64,000 nt of DNA. It comes from Nitrosovibrio sp. Nv17 (GTDB lineage: Bacteria; Pseudomonadota; Gammaproteobacteria; Burkholderiales; Nitrosomonadaceae). Location: positions 79,333 through 143,332 of the forward strand of contig NZ_FPIQ01000006.1 in NCBI RefSeq assembly GCF_900119085.1, given 5' to 3'. The notes beneath the pieces were generated by a model. The model was not told the origin of the DNA. It did no database searches and saw only the letters and a list, made by a program, of their open reading frames with translations. Position 1 is the first letter of the stretch, and every line of letters begins with the position of its first letter. This document shows, piece after piece, positions 24,364 through 32,429 of this stretch. The translations under genes and the position numbers were made by a program.

Positions 24364-25260
24364 ATGGGACTCAGATTCTCGAATTTCGGGCGGGCGCAGA
24401 TCGGTTCCGCGCCCGAGGGCGCCACCGGCCTGCAGTTCTCGGTGGAAGCCGGCAAGGGCATTCTGTTTCCGTCTCTGGGCACCGGTGACTACTTCTACGG
24501 AACGTTCAAGGACGCGTCCGGCAACCGCGAGATCGTCAGGATCGAAGCCCGCAACGGCGACACCTTCACCATCCCGGTGGGCGGACGGGGATTGGACGGC
24601 ACCACGGCCAGGACCTGGGCAGCGGGCGACCATTTCGTAGCCGGCATCACCCGGCTGGCGCTGGAGGAATCGCTTTCCAATCCGAATCTCGCCGCGCTGG
24701 GGTCGCTCGCGGCGTCGGCGGATACCCTGCCGTATTTTTCCGGGGCCGGCATCGCGGCGCTGACCAGCCTGAGCGGTTTTGCGAGAACCCTGCTGGATGA
24801 CGCCGCTGCGGGCGAAGCGCGCGCCACGCTGGGCGCAGCTCCATCGGATCTGATTCCCGCCGGCAGCGTCATGGCCTTTTTCCAGGCGACGGCACCGGTC
24901 GGCTGGACGCAGGTCGTTGCGCATCACGACAGGGCGATGCGGATCGTGAACGGGCCGGGGGGCGGCACGGGAGGGTCGGTAGCCTTCACCGCGGCATTCA
25001 CGGTGCAGGCCGTGAACGGCGTCAATAGTGCCACGACGCTGACGGAAGCCCAGATACCTGCACATCAGCATACATTTTATATAGGTTCTGGAGCAGGTAG
25101 CGTTCTGCCAGATTACAACCCTCCCGATGGAAACAGCATGAATGCATTGGCATACACAAACTTTACTGGCGGAGGCGGTGCCCATAACCATAGCTTCACG
25201 GGCACGGCCATAGATCTGTCGGTACGATATGTCGATGCCATACTTGCGAGCAAGGACTGA
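24364..25260 (+). CDS. phage tail fibre with receptor-tip-like C-terminus
   Basis: A 298-residue fibre-like protein. The N-terminal part (GLRFSNFGRAQIGS...ILFPSLGTGDYFYGTFKD) resembles virion-attachment domains; a middle with AALGSLAASADTLPYFSG and AGEARATLGA repeats is typical of tail fibres. The C-terminus follows the collar/fibre-tip pattern (MAFFQATAPVGWTQV..., RAMRIVNG, HQH and HNH motifs that can chelate metal, ending VRYVDAILASKD). The DNA encoding about residues 232-285 is visibly richer in A/T than the rest, suggesting exchange of the tip. It should bind the host receptor. Confidence 0.77.
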   Translation: MGLRFSNFGRAQIGSAPEGATGLQFSVEAGKGILFPSLGTGDYFYGTFKDASGNREIVRIEARNGDTFTIPVGGRGLDGTTARTWAAGDHFVAGITRLALEESLSNPNLAALGSLAASADTLPYFSGAGIAALTSLSGFARTLLDDAAAGEARATLGAAPSDLIPAGSVMAFFQATAPVGWTQVVAHHDRAMRIVNGPGGGTGGSVAFTAAFTVQAVNGVNSATTLTEAQIPAHQHTFYIGSGAGSVLPDYNPPDGNSMNALAYTNFTGGGGAHNHSFTGTAIDLSVRYVDAILASKD

Positions 25261-25264
25261 CGTG

Positions 25265-25591
25265 ATGGATATACGGATTGCGGATTGCCCCCTGGGCGCG
25301 AAATGCGAGGAAATCAGGATGGAAGGCACTCCCGTGCTTCATCGCTGCCCCTGGTACGTCGAGATTCGCGGCGTCGATGCGAATACGGGAAAGGAGACCG
25401 CCGACTGGGGTTGCGCCATCGCCTGGCTGCCCGCCCTCATGATCAATGCCGCCAATGAGTCGCGCAAGGGGGCGGCGGCCACCGAATCGTTCCGCAACGA
25501 GATGGCCCGGCAGGGGCGGAAGACGCGGGAAGCCATGCTGGCGCCGGGTCATCGCACGCTGCCTCATGGGGGAGCCGAGGCATGCGAGTGA
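25265..25591 (+). CDS. phage protein of unknown function with conserved cysteines
   Basis: A 108-residue protein (start ATG 25265). It carries four spaced cysteines in its first 60 residues (ADCPLGAKC, HRCPW, WGCAIAWLP), then a helical tail (NESRKGAAATESFRNEMARQ). A structural zinc site is possible. It lies 4 bp after the fibre gene and overlaps the next gene by 10 bp, as small tail-fibre-linked genes often do. Function unknown. Confidence 0.6.
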   Translation: MDIRIADCPLGAKCEEIRMEGTPVLHRCPWYVEIRGVDANTGKETADWGCAIAWLPALMINAANESRKGAAATESFRNEMARQGRKTREAMLAPGHRTLPHGGAEACE

Positions 25592-25827
25592 CGATCGTGC
25601 GGGATGACGGCGTCGTGGGAGTGGACGGCGTATTCAGGAGGATCGACTTGTCAGCGCTGCCGCCGGGCGTGCGGGCGGTGCAGTGGGATGGAATGCAAGG
25701 CCACGTCGAGTACGACGACGTGGCCAATACCCGGCTGGATACGCTGTCGGAATTCCAGTGGGCGGTGGATCGCTGGCTGGCGGCACCCTTTCCCTTTGCG
25801 CCGTCTGGCGCCGGAGATGGCGTGTGA
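25582..25827 (+). CDS. phage tail-fibre-associated small protein
   Basis: An 81-residue protein beginning MRVTIVRDDGVVGVDGVFRRIDLSALPPGVRAVQWDG. This start (a small beta domain ending in a VQWDG turn) is common in short phage proteins encoded directly after tail fibre genes, sometimes suggested to be assembly chaperones. Overlaps the upstream gene. A terminator follows 21 bp after the stop. Confidence 0.62.
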   Translation: MRVTIVRDDGVVGVDGVFRRIDLSALPPGVRAVQWDGMQGHVEYDDVANTRLDTLSEFQWAVDRWLAAPFPFAPSGAGDGV

Positions 25828-25848
25828 CCAGGTGTTCGTGGGTTCATG

Positions 25849-25870
25849 AGGCCGCGCAAGCGGCCTTTTT
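25849..25870 (+). terminator. Rho-independent terminator closing the fibre cluster
   Basis: AGGCCGC, GCAA loop, GCGGCCT and T run. Confidence 0.82.
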
Positions 25871-25883
25871 CATGGGAGCAGGG

Positions 25884-25914
25884 GTAGGATGGGTGGAGTG
25901 AAACGCAACCCATC
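25884..25914 (+). repeat. left flanking REP-like element
   Basis: GTAG tetranucleotide followed by an imperfect palindrome with arms GATGGGT and ACCCATC around a GGAGTGAAACGCA-type loop. It is identical over 31 bp to the element at 26837-26867 and opposite in orientation to the array between them. The GTAG-plus-hairpin layout is that of REP elements mobilised by RAYT transposases. Confidence 0.75.
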
Positions 25915-25973
25915 AGGTAGTAACCCATCACGGAAAAAGGGTGGCAGCCCATCGTTTCCTCAAGCGGGATTTT

Positions 25974-26836
25974 GATGGGTTACGCTGCGCTCCACCCATC
26001 CTACGGATGTGGCGGAAAGCGAGGTGGATTTGATGGGTTACGCTGTGCTCCACCCATCCTACGGGTGGGGCGGAAAGTGGGGGTGGATTTTGATGGGTTG
26101 CGCTGCGCTCCACCCATCCTACGGGCGGGGCGGAAAGCGGGGGTGGATTTGATGGGTTGCGCTGCGTTGATCCATCCACGGGTGGGGCGGAAAGCGGGGG
26201 TGGATTTGATGGGCTGCACTGCGCTCACCCATCCTACGGGCGGGGCGGAAAGCGGGGATGGATTTGATGGGTTGCGCTGCGCTCACCCATCCTGCGGATG
26301 TGGCGGAAAGCGGGAGTGGACTTTGATGGGTTGCGCTGCGCTCCACCCATCCTACGGGTGGGGCGGAAAGCGGGGATGGATTTGATGGGTTGCGTTTCAC
26401 TCCACCCATCCTACGGATGTGGCGGAAAGCGAGGGTGGATTTGATGGGTTGCGTTTCACTCCACCCATCCTACGGGTGGGGCGGAAAGCAGGGATGGATT
26501 TGATGGGCTGCGCTGCGCTGGCCCATCCTGCGGATGTGGCAGAAAGCGGGGGTGGATTTTGATGGGTTGCGCTGCGCTGGCCCATCCTACGGGTGGGCGG
26601 AAAGCGGGGATGGATTTGATGGGTTACGCTGCGCTCCACCCATCCTACGGGTGGAGCGGAAAGCGGGGGTGGATTTGATGGGTTGCGCTGCGCTCACCCA
26701 TCCTGCGGATGGGGTGGAAAGTGGATTTGATGGGTTACGCTGCACTCCACCCATCCTACGGATGTGGCGGAAAGCGAGGGTGGATTTGATGGGCTGCGCT
26801 GCGCTCACCCATCCACGGGTGGGGCGGAAAGCGGAG
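25974..26836 (-). repeat. tandem array of 15 REP-like units, about 59 bp each
   Basis: Fifteen head-to-tail units begin with GATGGGT or GATGGGC at 25974, 26032, 26092, 26151, 26208, 26266, 26325, 26384, 26443, 26502, 26561, 26618, 26677, 26729 and 26788; spacing is 52-60 bp, mostly 59. Each has a hairpin core with arms GATGGG and CCCATC around a GCGCTGCGCT-type loop (unit 4 has a degenerate second arm), usually CTAC (GTAG on the minus strand, sometimes changed to CTGC or lost), then a spacer close to GGGTGGGGCGGAAAGCGGGG. The unit is not a multiple of three, so the frames across it are accidental. It occupies most of the 1.1-kb non-coding stretch 25828-26939. Confidence 0.9.
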
Positions 26837-26867
26837 GTAGGATGGGTGGAGTGAAACGCAACCCATC
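26837..26867 (+). repeat. right flanking REP-like element
   Basis: Identical to the left flanking copy (GTAG plus arms GATGGGT/ACCCATC), in the same orientation as it and inverted relative to the 15-unit array. Confidence 0.75.
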
Positions 26868-26939
26868 ATCTCCCTGAAAATCCGTGCCGCTTTCTTTCCC
26901 CGGCAATCTTCGATGAATCTTTTTCTATGGAGGCCGGCA

Positions 26940-27113
26940 ATGACTCGATTTCGAAGAGGATACAACAGGGAAGAGGTTGCGCGGCGATACGCGGGAGCCG
27001 AGGCGGAAGCGGACAGATTTCTCGACAGGCTGCGTTATTCCCGATGGACCGCCGCGATACTGTACGGGGTGATCGCGGTGGTCATTCTTTCATTCCTGGG
27101 GAGCGTGCACTGA
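26940..27113 (+). CDS. small phage membrane protein, possible holin component
   Basis: A 57-residue protein with a basic N-terminal half (TRFRRGYNREEVARRYAGAEAEADRFLDRLRYSR) and one membrane segment (AAILYGVIAVVILSFLG). GGAGG 7 bases before the ATG at 26940 supports it. Location two genes before the lysozyme gene and next to another single-membrane-segment protein suggests a lysis-cassette role such as holin or antiholin; no family recognised. Confidence 0.5.
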   Translation: MTRFRRGYNREEVARRYAGAEAEADRFLDRLRYSRWTAAILYGVIAVVILSFLGSVH

Positions 27114-27114
27114 C

Positions 27115-27414
27115 ATGACGGACATGGAAAAACCCATCAAGATCGAGCGGCGGCGGGGGCCGTCCACTTCCACGCTTTCGTTCGGGGGCGTGATCGCGAT
27201 CATCAGCCTGCTGGCATCCGGCGTGGCCACTTACAACGCGGTGCAGAACGACATCGCGAGCCTGAAGCGGGGAGAGCACTACCAGGAAAGGGTCAACGAG
27301 CACCTGACCGAGGAAATCCGCTCCATCCGCATCGAGCAGAGGGAAGCGGCAAAGGAGCTCAACGAGAAGCTCGACCGGATCATCGAACAATGGCCTCGCG
27401 GCAAGAGGCAGTAG
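27115..27414 (+). CDS. phage membrane protein with coiled coil, possible holin
   Basis: A 99-residue protein with a basic N-terminus, one membrane segment (FGGVIAIISLLASGVATYNAV, about residues 23-43) and a charged coiled-coil tail (about 45-95). Directly precedes the lysozyme gene. Single-span proteins of this kind beside endolysin genes are often holin-like or regulate lysis, but the coiled coil is unusual for a holin. It starts 1 bp after the previous stop. Confidence 0.52.
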   Translation: MTDMEKPIKIERRRGPSTSTLSFGGVIAIISLLASGVATYNAVQNDIASLKRGEHYQERVNEHLTEEIRSIRIEQREAAKELNEKLDRIIEQWPRGKRQ

Positions 27415-27474
27415 AAGTTCCGGCGGGTGGTCGCTCCAGGCGCTTAATCTTGCCTTTTTCCAGGATGAACCCCC

Positions 27475-28020
27475 ATGCATGATGTTTCTCCACTCCGGGT
27501 ACGTTCCGCGGTCGCGGTGATGGTGCTCGCCGCCTCGACGCTCGTGGGAATCGCCGTGCACGAAGGGTATCGCGACGAGGCCTACATTCCGGTGGCGGGC
27601 GACGTGCCGACCATCGGCTTCGGCGCTACCGGCGGCGTGAAGATGGGCGACAGGACGACCCCGGAGCGCTCGCTGGTGCGCCTGCTCGACGAAATCGAGG
27701 GTGTGTATGCGGCCGGTGTGAAGCGCTGCGTCACGGTGCCGCTGTACCAGCACGAGTATGAGGCCTACGTGTCGCTGGCATACAACATCGGGATCGGCGC
27801 CTTCTGCCGCAAGGCGAAGCCGGGCAGGCCTCCCAACCTGATCGACCTGATCAATGCGGGGCGCTACGAGGAAGCCTGCCAGCGCATCGAGGCCTTCAAC
27901 AAGGGGCCCGATGGCAGGGGGGGCAGGAAAGTGCTGCCGGGGCTGGCGAAGCGGCGGGCGGAGGAGCGTGCCATCTGCGAGGGACGGCGGCTTGCCGAGC
28001 CGCTGGATGGCGCCGCGTGA
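27475..28020 (+). CDS. phage lysozyme (GH24), probable signal-anchor endolysin
   Basis: A 181-residue endolysin that cuts peptidoglycan. An N-terminal weakly hydrophobic segment (SAVAVMVLAASTLVGIAV, about residues 11-28) looks like a signal-anchor-release helix, so export could be Sec-dependent. The GH24 core shows HEGYRDEAYIPVAGDVPTIGFG: Glu30 is the catalytic acid and Thr46 matches the T4 threonine, while the usual aspartate two residues after the Tyr is Pro39; Asp43 may substitute, as in related phage enzymes. YVSLAYNIG and AEERAICEG are also typical. Its stop overlaps the next gene's start. Confidence 0.87.
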   Translation: MHDVSPLRVRSAVAVMVLAASTLVGIAVHEGYRDEAYIPVAGDVPTIGFGATGGVKMGDRTTPERSLVRLLDEIEGVYAAGVKRCVTVPLYQHEYEAYVSLAYNIGIGAFCRKAKPGRPPNLIDLINAGRYEEACQRIEAFNKGPDGRGGRKVLPGLAKRRAEERAICEGRRLAEPLDGAA

Positions 28021-30056
28021 CGGCCTTCCGCATCGCCGGTTTTTCCGGCCTCGTTCCGCGCCTGGCACGGCAGCTGCTGGCTCCGAACCAGGCCCAGGTG
28101 GCGACGAACTGCATCCTGACCTCCGGCGACCTGCGTCCCAGGAATGCTCCCCTGCACGTTTTCACCCCTGCCATCCAGGGGGAGATACGCTCCATGTTCC
28201 GCCTGGAGAAGGACGGCAACGAGAAGTGGCTTGCATGGAATCGGGAAGTGGACGTGGCGCGCTCCCCGGTGGCGGGAAACGAATCGCAGCGGTTCTACTA
28301 TACCGGCGACGGCGAGCCGCGCGTCTCGGACTACGACACGGCGACAGCGGGTGCCGGCCCCCATCCCTCTGGGTGCCATGTCCTGGGCGTGACTCCGCCC
28401 GCGGCCGCTCCCGCCGTTCTGCCTGCCGGCGGGAGCGGCGCCACCGTTTCCCGATCGTACGTATACACCTTCGTGACGGCATGGGGAGAGGAGTCCGCGC
28501 CATCCCCCGCGTCGGCGGTGACGACCGGGCGGATCGACGATACCTGGCTGCTGTCCGGAATGGATGCGGCGCCGCCCAACGGCGGCATGGTATCCGGCGC
28601 GGTGCGCAATGCACCGGCGCCCGGCTGCGTGACCGTGGCCCTGGATACCGTCTTCGGCCTGCGCCCGGGCGAGACCGTCACCTTCGCCGCCGTGGCGGGC
28701 ATGACCGACCTGAACGCGACGTTCGAGCTCGCGCGGGTCGATGCCGATACGGCCAGGGTGATCGTCATCCTGTCCACCGGGCAGGCGTACGAATCAGGCG
28801 GTACATGGACGCGGGCCGCGCCGCACAACACGCTGGGCATGAACAAGCGCATCTACCGCACGCTGACGAGCGCGAGCGGCACCGAGTACCACTATATCGC
28901 GACGGTGACGGCGGCCACGCCGACGTATGCCGATGCCGCGAGCGAGGCCGACGCGGCACTGGGAGAAATCCTGCCGTCCGGGGGCTGGCTGATGCCGCCC
29001 GCGGGCATGCGCGGCATCGCCATCATGGCGAATGGCATCGCCTGCGGCTTCGTCGGCAACGAGATTTGCTTCTCCGAGCCCTTCCGGCCGTACGCCTGGC
29101 CGCTCGCCTACCGCCAGACATATGACGAAGACATCGTGGCGATCGGGATCAACGGCACCACTCTGGTGGGAATGACGAAAGGCAACCCGTTCACCATCAC
29201 CGGCGTGGAGCCGATGACCATGGGCGGCGGCATGGAGAAGCTGGGAGTGGCCTGGCCGTGCCTGGCCAAGCGGGGCGTGGCGGGCTTTGCCTTCGGAATG
29301 GGCTACCCCGCGCCGCAGGGTCTGGTGATCGCGGGAGGCGGATTCAGCGACGTCGTGACCAAGGATCTGTTCACGCAGAGGGAGTGGCTGGCGCTCAACC
29401 CCGGGAGCTTCATCGCGGCCTCCGCGGACAATCGCTACTATGCCGGGTACGCGGTGGACGGCAGCTCGCTCATGCTGGTGATCGACAAGGCCGAGACTGC
29501 GTCGTTCGTCAAGGTGAACCAGAGAATCACCGCCATCTGGGCCGATCCCCGCACGGGCGAACTGTACGTGGCGACGGACGGCAGGATATGCCGATGGGAA
29601 GGCGATACGGGCACGAAGCTGGCCTATGAGTGGAAAAGCAGGAAATTCATCCTGGCCGCACCGCTGAACTGCGGCACGGCGAAAATCGATGCGGACTTCG
29701 AGATGACGGAGGAGGAACAGAGGAACGCGCGTCACGCGCGGCAGGCCATCGTCGCCTCGAACCAGGCGTTGATCGATGCCTGCGGGTTGAACGACGCCAT
29801 GGCCGAGCAGCCGCTCGCGGAACACGAGGTCGGCGGGGACGGGATGCTGCCTTTGCCGCCCCTGTCCATCGACCAGTTGCAGTTCCAGCTCTGGGCGGAC
29901 GGCAGGCTCAGATTCTCGAGGCAGGTGGCCGACAGCCGGGCATTTCGACTCCCCTCCGGCTACAAGGCCGACAACCTGGAAATCGCGCTGTCCGGCAATG
30001 TGAAGGTGACGGGCGTAGTGCTGGCCGAGACGATGGATGGGCTGAAGCAAGCGTAG
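28017..30056 (+). CDS. large phage tail/tubular structural protein
   Basis: A 679-residue beta-rich protein starting MTAFRIAGFSGLVPRLARQLLAPNQAQVATNCILTSGDLRP. The N-terminal pattern (proteins that list contents of tail tubes, with RQLLAPNQAQVATN) and a repeated beta-propeller-like body (VAIGINGTTLVGMTKGNPFTITGVEP, RGVAGFAFGMGYPAPQGLVIAGG, RITAIWADPRTGELYVATDGRI) fit podovirus tail accessory or stabilisation proteins. Overlaps the lysozyme gene by 4 bp (GTGA). No enzymatic motif. Confidence 0.72.
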   Translation: MTAFRIAGFSGLVPRLARQLLAPNQAQVATNCILTSGDLRPRNAPLHVFTPAIQGEIRSMFRLEKDGNEKWLAWNREVDVARSPVAGNESQRFYYTGDGEPRVSDYDTATAGAGPHPSGCHVLGVTPPAAAPAVLPAGGSGATVSRSYVYTFVTAWGEESAPSPASAVTTGRIDDTWLLSGMDAAPPNGGMVSGAVRNAPAPGCVTVALDTVFGLRPGETVTFAAVAGMTDLNATFELARVDADTARVIVILSTGQAYESGGTWTRAAPHNTLGMNKRIYRTLTSASGTEYHYIATVTAATPTYADAASEADAALGEILPSGGWLMPPAGMRGIAIMANGIACGFVGNEICFSEPFRPYAWPLAYRQTYDEDIVAIGINGTTLVGMTKGNPFTITGVEPMTMGGGMEKLGVAWPCLAKRGVAGFAFGMGYPAPQGLVIAGGGFSDVVTKDLFTQREWLALNPGSFIAASADNRYYAGYAVDGSSLMLVIDKAETASFVKVNQRITAIWADPRTGELYVATDGRICRWEGDTGTKLAYEWKSRKFILAAPLNCGTAKIDADFEMTEEEQRNARHARQAIVASNQALIDACGLNDAMAEQPLAEHEVGGDGMLPLPPLSIDQLQFQLWADGRLRFSRQVADSRAFRLPSGYKADNLEIALSGNVKVTGVVLAETMDGLKQA

Positions 30057-30063
30057 ATTCCGG

Positions 30064-30090
30064 GCCTGCGCCGGGGGCAGGCGGCTTTTC
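30064..30090 (+). terminator. possible Rho-independent terminator
   Basis: GCCTGC and GCAGGC flank a short C/G loop and are followed by GGCTTTTC; the T run is short, so the call is weak. Confidence 0.4.
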
Positions 30091-30104
30091 AATAGGAGGA
30101 CGGC

Positions 30105-30488
30105 ATGGCGAAGTGGGTGCATTCCGACGTACTGGACGGGGGGTTGAACGCGATCAGGGGCGGCGCCGCCCGCATGCTCCTGATCAAGGCATACGCGGCG
30201 GGAGACAGCTATGCCACGGTCGCCGGCAATGCCATCTGCACGATCACGATGGCTCCCGGCGATTTCACCCTGTCCGGTGCGCCCGGCAATCCACGGGTAT
30301 GCACAGTGGCCGCGAAGAGCGGCACCGCATCCGCCGGTTCCGGCCCGGCGCCGGACCTGCACATCGCCTTCACGGATGGATCTGCGAAGGTGCTGTGGGT
30401 GACCGACGAGACCAGCGACCAGGTGGTGACGGGCGGCAACACGATCGGTTTTCCGAGCATCACCTATACCGCGAATCAGCCGATCTGA
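30105..30488 (+). CDS. phage virion protein, small beta-rich
   Basis: A 127-residue protein (AKWVHSDVLDGGLNAIRGGAARMLLIKAYAAGDSYATVAGNAI...). Beta-rich with a long Ser/Ala/Gly run in the middle; the same type occurs in many phages as a small structural protein of unknown detail. TAGGAGG before the ATG. Stop overlaps the next start (TGATG). Confidence 0.62.
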   Translation: MAKWVHSDVLDGGLNAIRGGAARMLLIKAYAAGDSYATVAGNAICTITMAPGDFTLSGAPGNPRVCTVAAKSGTASAGSGPAPDLHIAFTDGSAKVLWVTDETSDQVVTGGNTIGFPSITYTANQPI

Positions 30489-31813
30489 TGGCGCAGTTCG
30501 CTTCGGATGGTTTTGCCGGTGCGGGCGGAACGGATCTGTCGGCCCACGATTCCTCATGGGTGCGGCATTCCGGGTCGGCCATTTCATCCGTGCTGATCGA
30601 CGGGCGAGTGCGCGGAAACGGTTCCGGCGTGTCGCTCTATTATCATTCCGGCCAGCCGGCATCCGCCGACTACGCCGTCTCGGCCGACATCCACGAGATG
30701 TCGGACGCCGCCTACGGGGCGGGCGTGGTGGCGCGGTGCCATCCGGCCGAGCAGACGTACTACATGGCGCGATGGTACACATCCGATCATCCGGACAGTG
30801 TCCAGCTGTACAAATTCGTATCGGGTGTCGCGACCCTGCTGGGAAATCCCGCGTACGACCTGGAGACGGGGACGTCCGCCTCCATCAGGCTGGAGTGCGT
30901 GGGCAACCAGCTCAGGGTGTATCTGCGCGGCAGCGGCACGGCAGCGATCAGCGTGACCGACGACTCGATCCCGGCAGCGGGGCATGCCGGGATTCGCATG
31001 GGATATGCGGGCTGTGCGCCGGCGTCGGATACGGCCTGCCTGCACCTGGATAATTTTCGGGCCGCCGATGTCGTGACGCATGTCGATCCGGCGCCTGCCG
31101 CCGCGATCCAGGCGATGGGCAGTTCCGTGGCGGCAATCGTCCAGGGCCATGTCCTGGCGGTTGCAGGCGCCGCTCAGGCTGGCATGGGTGGAGATGCCGC
31201 CGTTTCCCGCGGGCTGGCGCTGTCCGGAACGCCATCCGGGCAGCACGGCGGGAGCATGGCGGAAGCGATCACGCAAACGCACCTGCTGGCGGGAATGGGA
31301 ACGGTGCAGGCGGTCGCCAGCAGTTCCGCGGCGATGGAGTCCGCAGCGGCCGGTATCCTGCGGATCGTGGTATCGATGCAGATCAATGCGTCGATCACCG
31401 CCGCCGTCACGCAGATGCACCTGCTGGAAGGGGCGCATGCCGCGGGGCGCGTCGCCGGCGGGGTCGGCGCGATACAGCGTGGTACCGGAGCTCTCGCCGC
31501 CGCGCCGTGCGTGCAGGTGGAGCACTGCGAGGCCCTTCCCGTGTCCCAGATCGGGATCATCCAGGAGCCCCCGGGCCATGGGGACACGGCCGCCCGCGGC
31601 AAGAAGCCCGGGGTTCCCGGCGGTGCGCCGGAATGGCTCAAGACGACGCTCGAAATCCTGACGGGGCGGCGTGGCAACCGGATCTCGATTCCCGGATTCC
31701 AGCATCTCTCATTTTCCGATACTCCGACCAGAACGGAATGCGAGGCGCTGTATCGATACACCAATACCGTGCGGCAAGCAGTGGAGGAGATCGTGAGCAG
31801 ACTGGATAGCTAG
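30488..31813 (+). CDS. phage virion protein with concanavalin-like beta-sandwich domain
   Basis: A 441-residue protein. The N-terminal 200 residues form a lectin/laminin-G-like beta sandwich (DGFAGAGGTDLSAHDSSWV, ADIHEMSD, TYYMARWYTSDHPDSVQLYKF, IRLECVGNQLRVYL, AGIRMGYAG, LHLDNFRAADV), a fold used for glycan binding. A middle part is rich in Ala/Met/Gly repeats (AAIQAMGSSVAAIVQGHVLAVAG...) and a C-terminal charged part follows. Likely an exposed tail or head fibre protein. No catalytic residues recognised. Confidence 0.6.
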   Translation: MAQFASDGFAGAGGTDLSAHDSSWVRHSGSAISSVLIDGRVRGNGSGVSLYYHSGQPASADYAVSADIHEMSDAAYGAGVVARCHPAEQTYYMARWYTSDHPDSVQLYKFVSGVATLLGNPAYDLETGTSASIRLECVGNQLRVYLRGSGTAAISVTDDSIPAAGHAGIRMGYAGCAPASDTACLHLDNFRAADVVTHVDPAPAAAIQAMGSSVAAIVQGHVLAVAGAAQAGMGGDAAVSRGLALSGTPSGQHGGSMAEAITQTHLLAGMGTVQAVASSSAAMESAAAGILRIVVSMQINASITAAVTQMHLLEGAHAAGRVAGGVGAIQRGTGALAAAPCVQVEHCEALPVSQIGIIQEPPGHGDTAARGKKPGVPGGAPEWLKTTLEILTGRRGNRISIPGFQHLSFSDTPTRTECEALYRYTNTVRQAVEEIVSRLDS

Positions 31814-31814
31814 A

Positions 31815-32429
31815 ATGAACAACGAGTTATTGGATATTCTTAAAATGAACATCGGGATTCCGCTCAGCCCCGAGGCCGCCGCCGACATTCTGATGGCGGC
31901 AAACCGGCTGCCGGCGCTGGTCCCGCTGGAAGCCCTGGAAGGGATTCCCCTCTGCCTTGCAGAAAATGGATCAGTCTTCGCACGGGAACGCATCGCCGAC
32001 ATCGTGGAAGAGATCCGCCCCCTGCACCAGGCTCACTGGAATGAAACCGAGGGCCACCGGCACGGCCTCGCATTCGACCCCGGCTATGCAGCGTTCATCC
32101 GATACGAGCAGGCCGGGCGGTACGTGCTGTTCACATTGCGGCAGCAGGATCGGCTGCTGGGGAATTGTGCCCTGTATCTGGACAGATCGGCGCATACGCA
32201 ATCGCTCATTGCAACGGAAGATACCCTGTTCCTGCTGCCTGAAGCGCGTATCGGAACGACGGCAAGGCGCTTCGTGGCTTATGTCGAGGATGCCCTGCGC
32301 CTGCTGGGAGTGAGAGAAGTCGAAATCTCGGTGAAGACCGTGAACCGGGCGGAGCGGTTTTTCCGGTTCCTGGGGTATCGCCGCGTGGAAACCGGCCTGA
32401 CCAAGATACTGGAGGCAGACAATGTGTAG
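31815..32429 (+). CDS. GNAT-like acetyltransferase encoded in phage virion cluster
   Basis: A 204-residue protein with a GNAT-like centre: YVLFTLRQQDRLLGNCALYLDRSAHTQS, then EDTLFLLPEARIGTTARRFVAYVEDALRLLGVREVEISVKTVNRAERFFRFLGYRRVETGLTK. This follows GNAT strand 4 / helix 3 and the final RFFRFLGYR element. The pyrophosphate loop is not a clear Q/RxxGxG/A. Genes of this type occur among podovirus structural genes. Substrate unknown; modification of a virion protein or the host surface is a guess. Upstream DNA is slightly AT-richer. Confidence 0.58.
   Translation: MNNELLDILKMNIGIPLSPEAAADILMAANRLPALVPLEALEGIPLCLAENGSVFARERIADIVEEIRPLHQAHWNETEGHRHGLAFDPGYAAFIRYEQAGRYVLFTLRQQDRLLGNCALYLDRSAHTQSLIATEDTLFLLPEARIGTTARRFVAYVEDALRLLGVREVEISVKTVNRAERFFRFLGYRRVETGLTKILEADNV

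Noticed and set aside
24364..25260. Diversity-generating retroelement acting on the tail fibre
   Set aside because: No reverse transcriptase, no template repeat and no VR/TR pair were found in the window; the composition shift is better explained by recombination.
25974..26836. CRISPR array
   Set aside because: Units are contiguous and near-identical with no unique spacers between repeats, and no cas genes are present.
25972..26854. Several open frames on both strands across the repeat array, with repeated motifs such as DGLRCAPPILR and GWVERSATHQ
   Set aside because: The repeat unit is not a multiple of three, the same motifs appear in different frames on both strands, and no ribosome binding sites precede them; the frames are by-products of the repeat.
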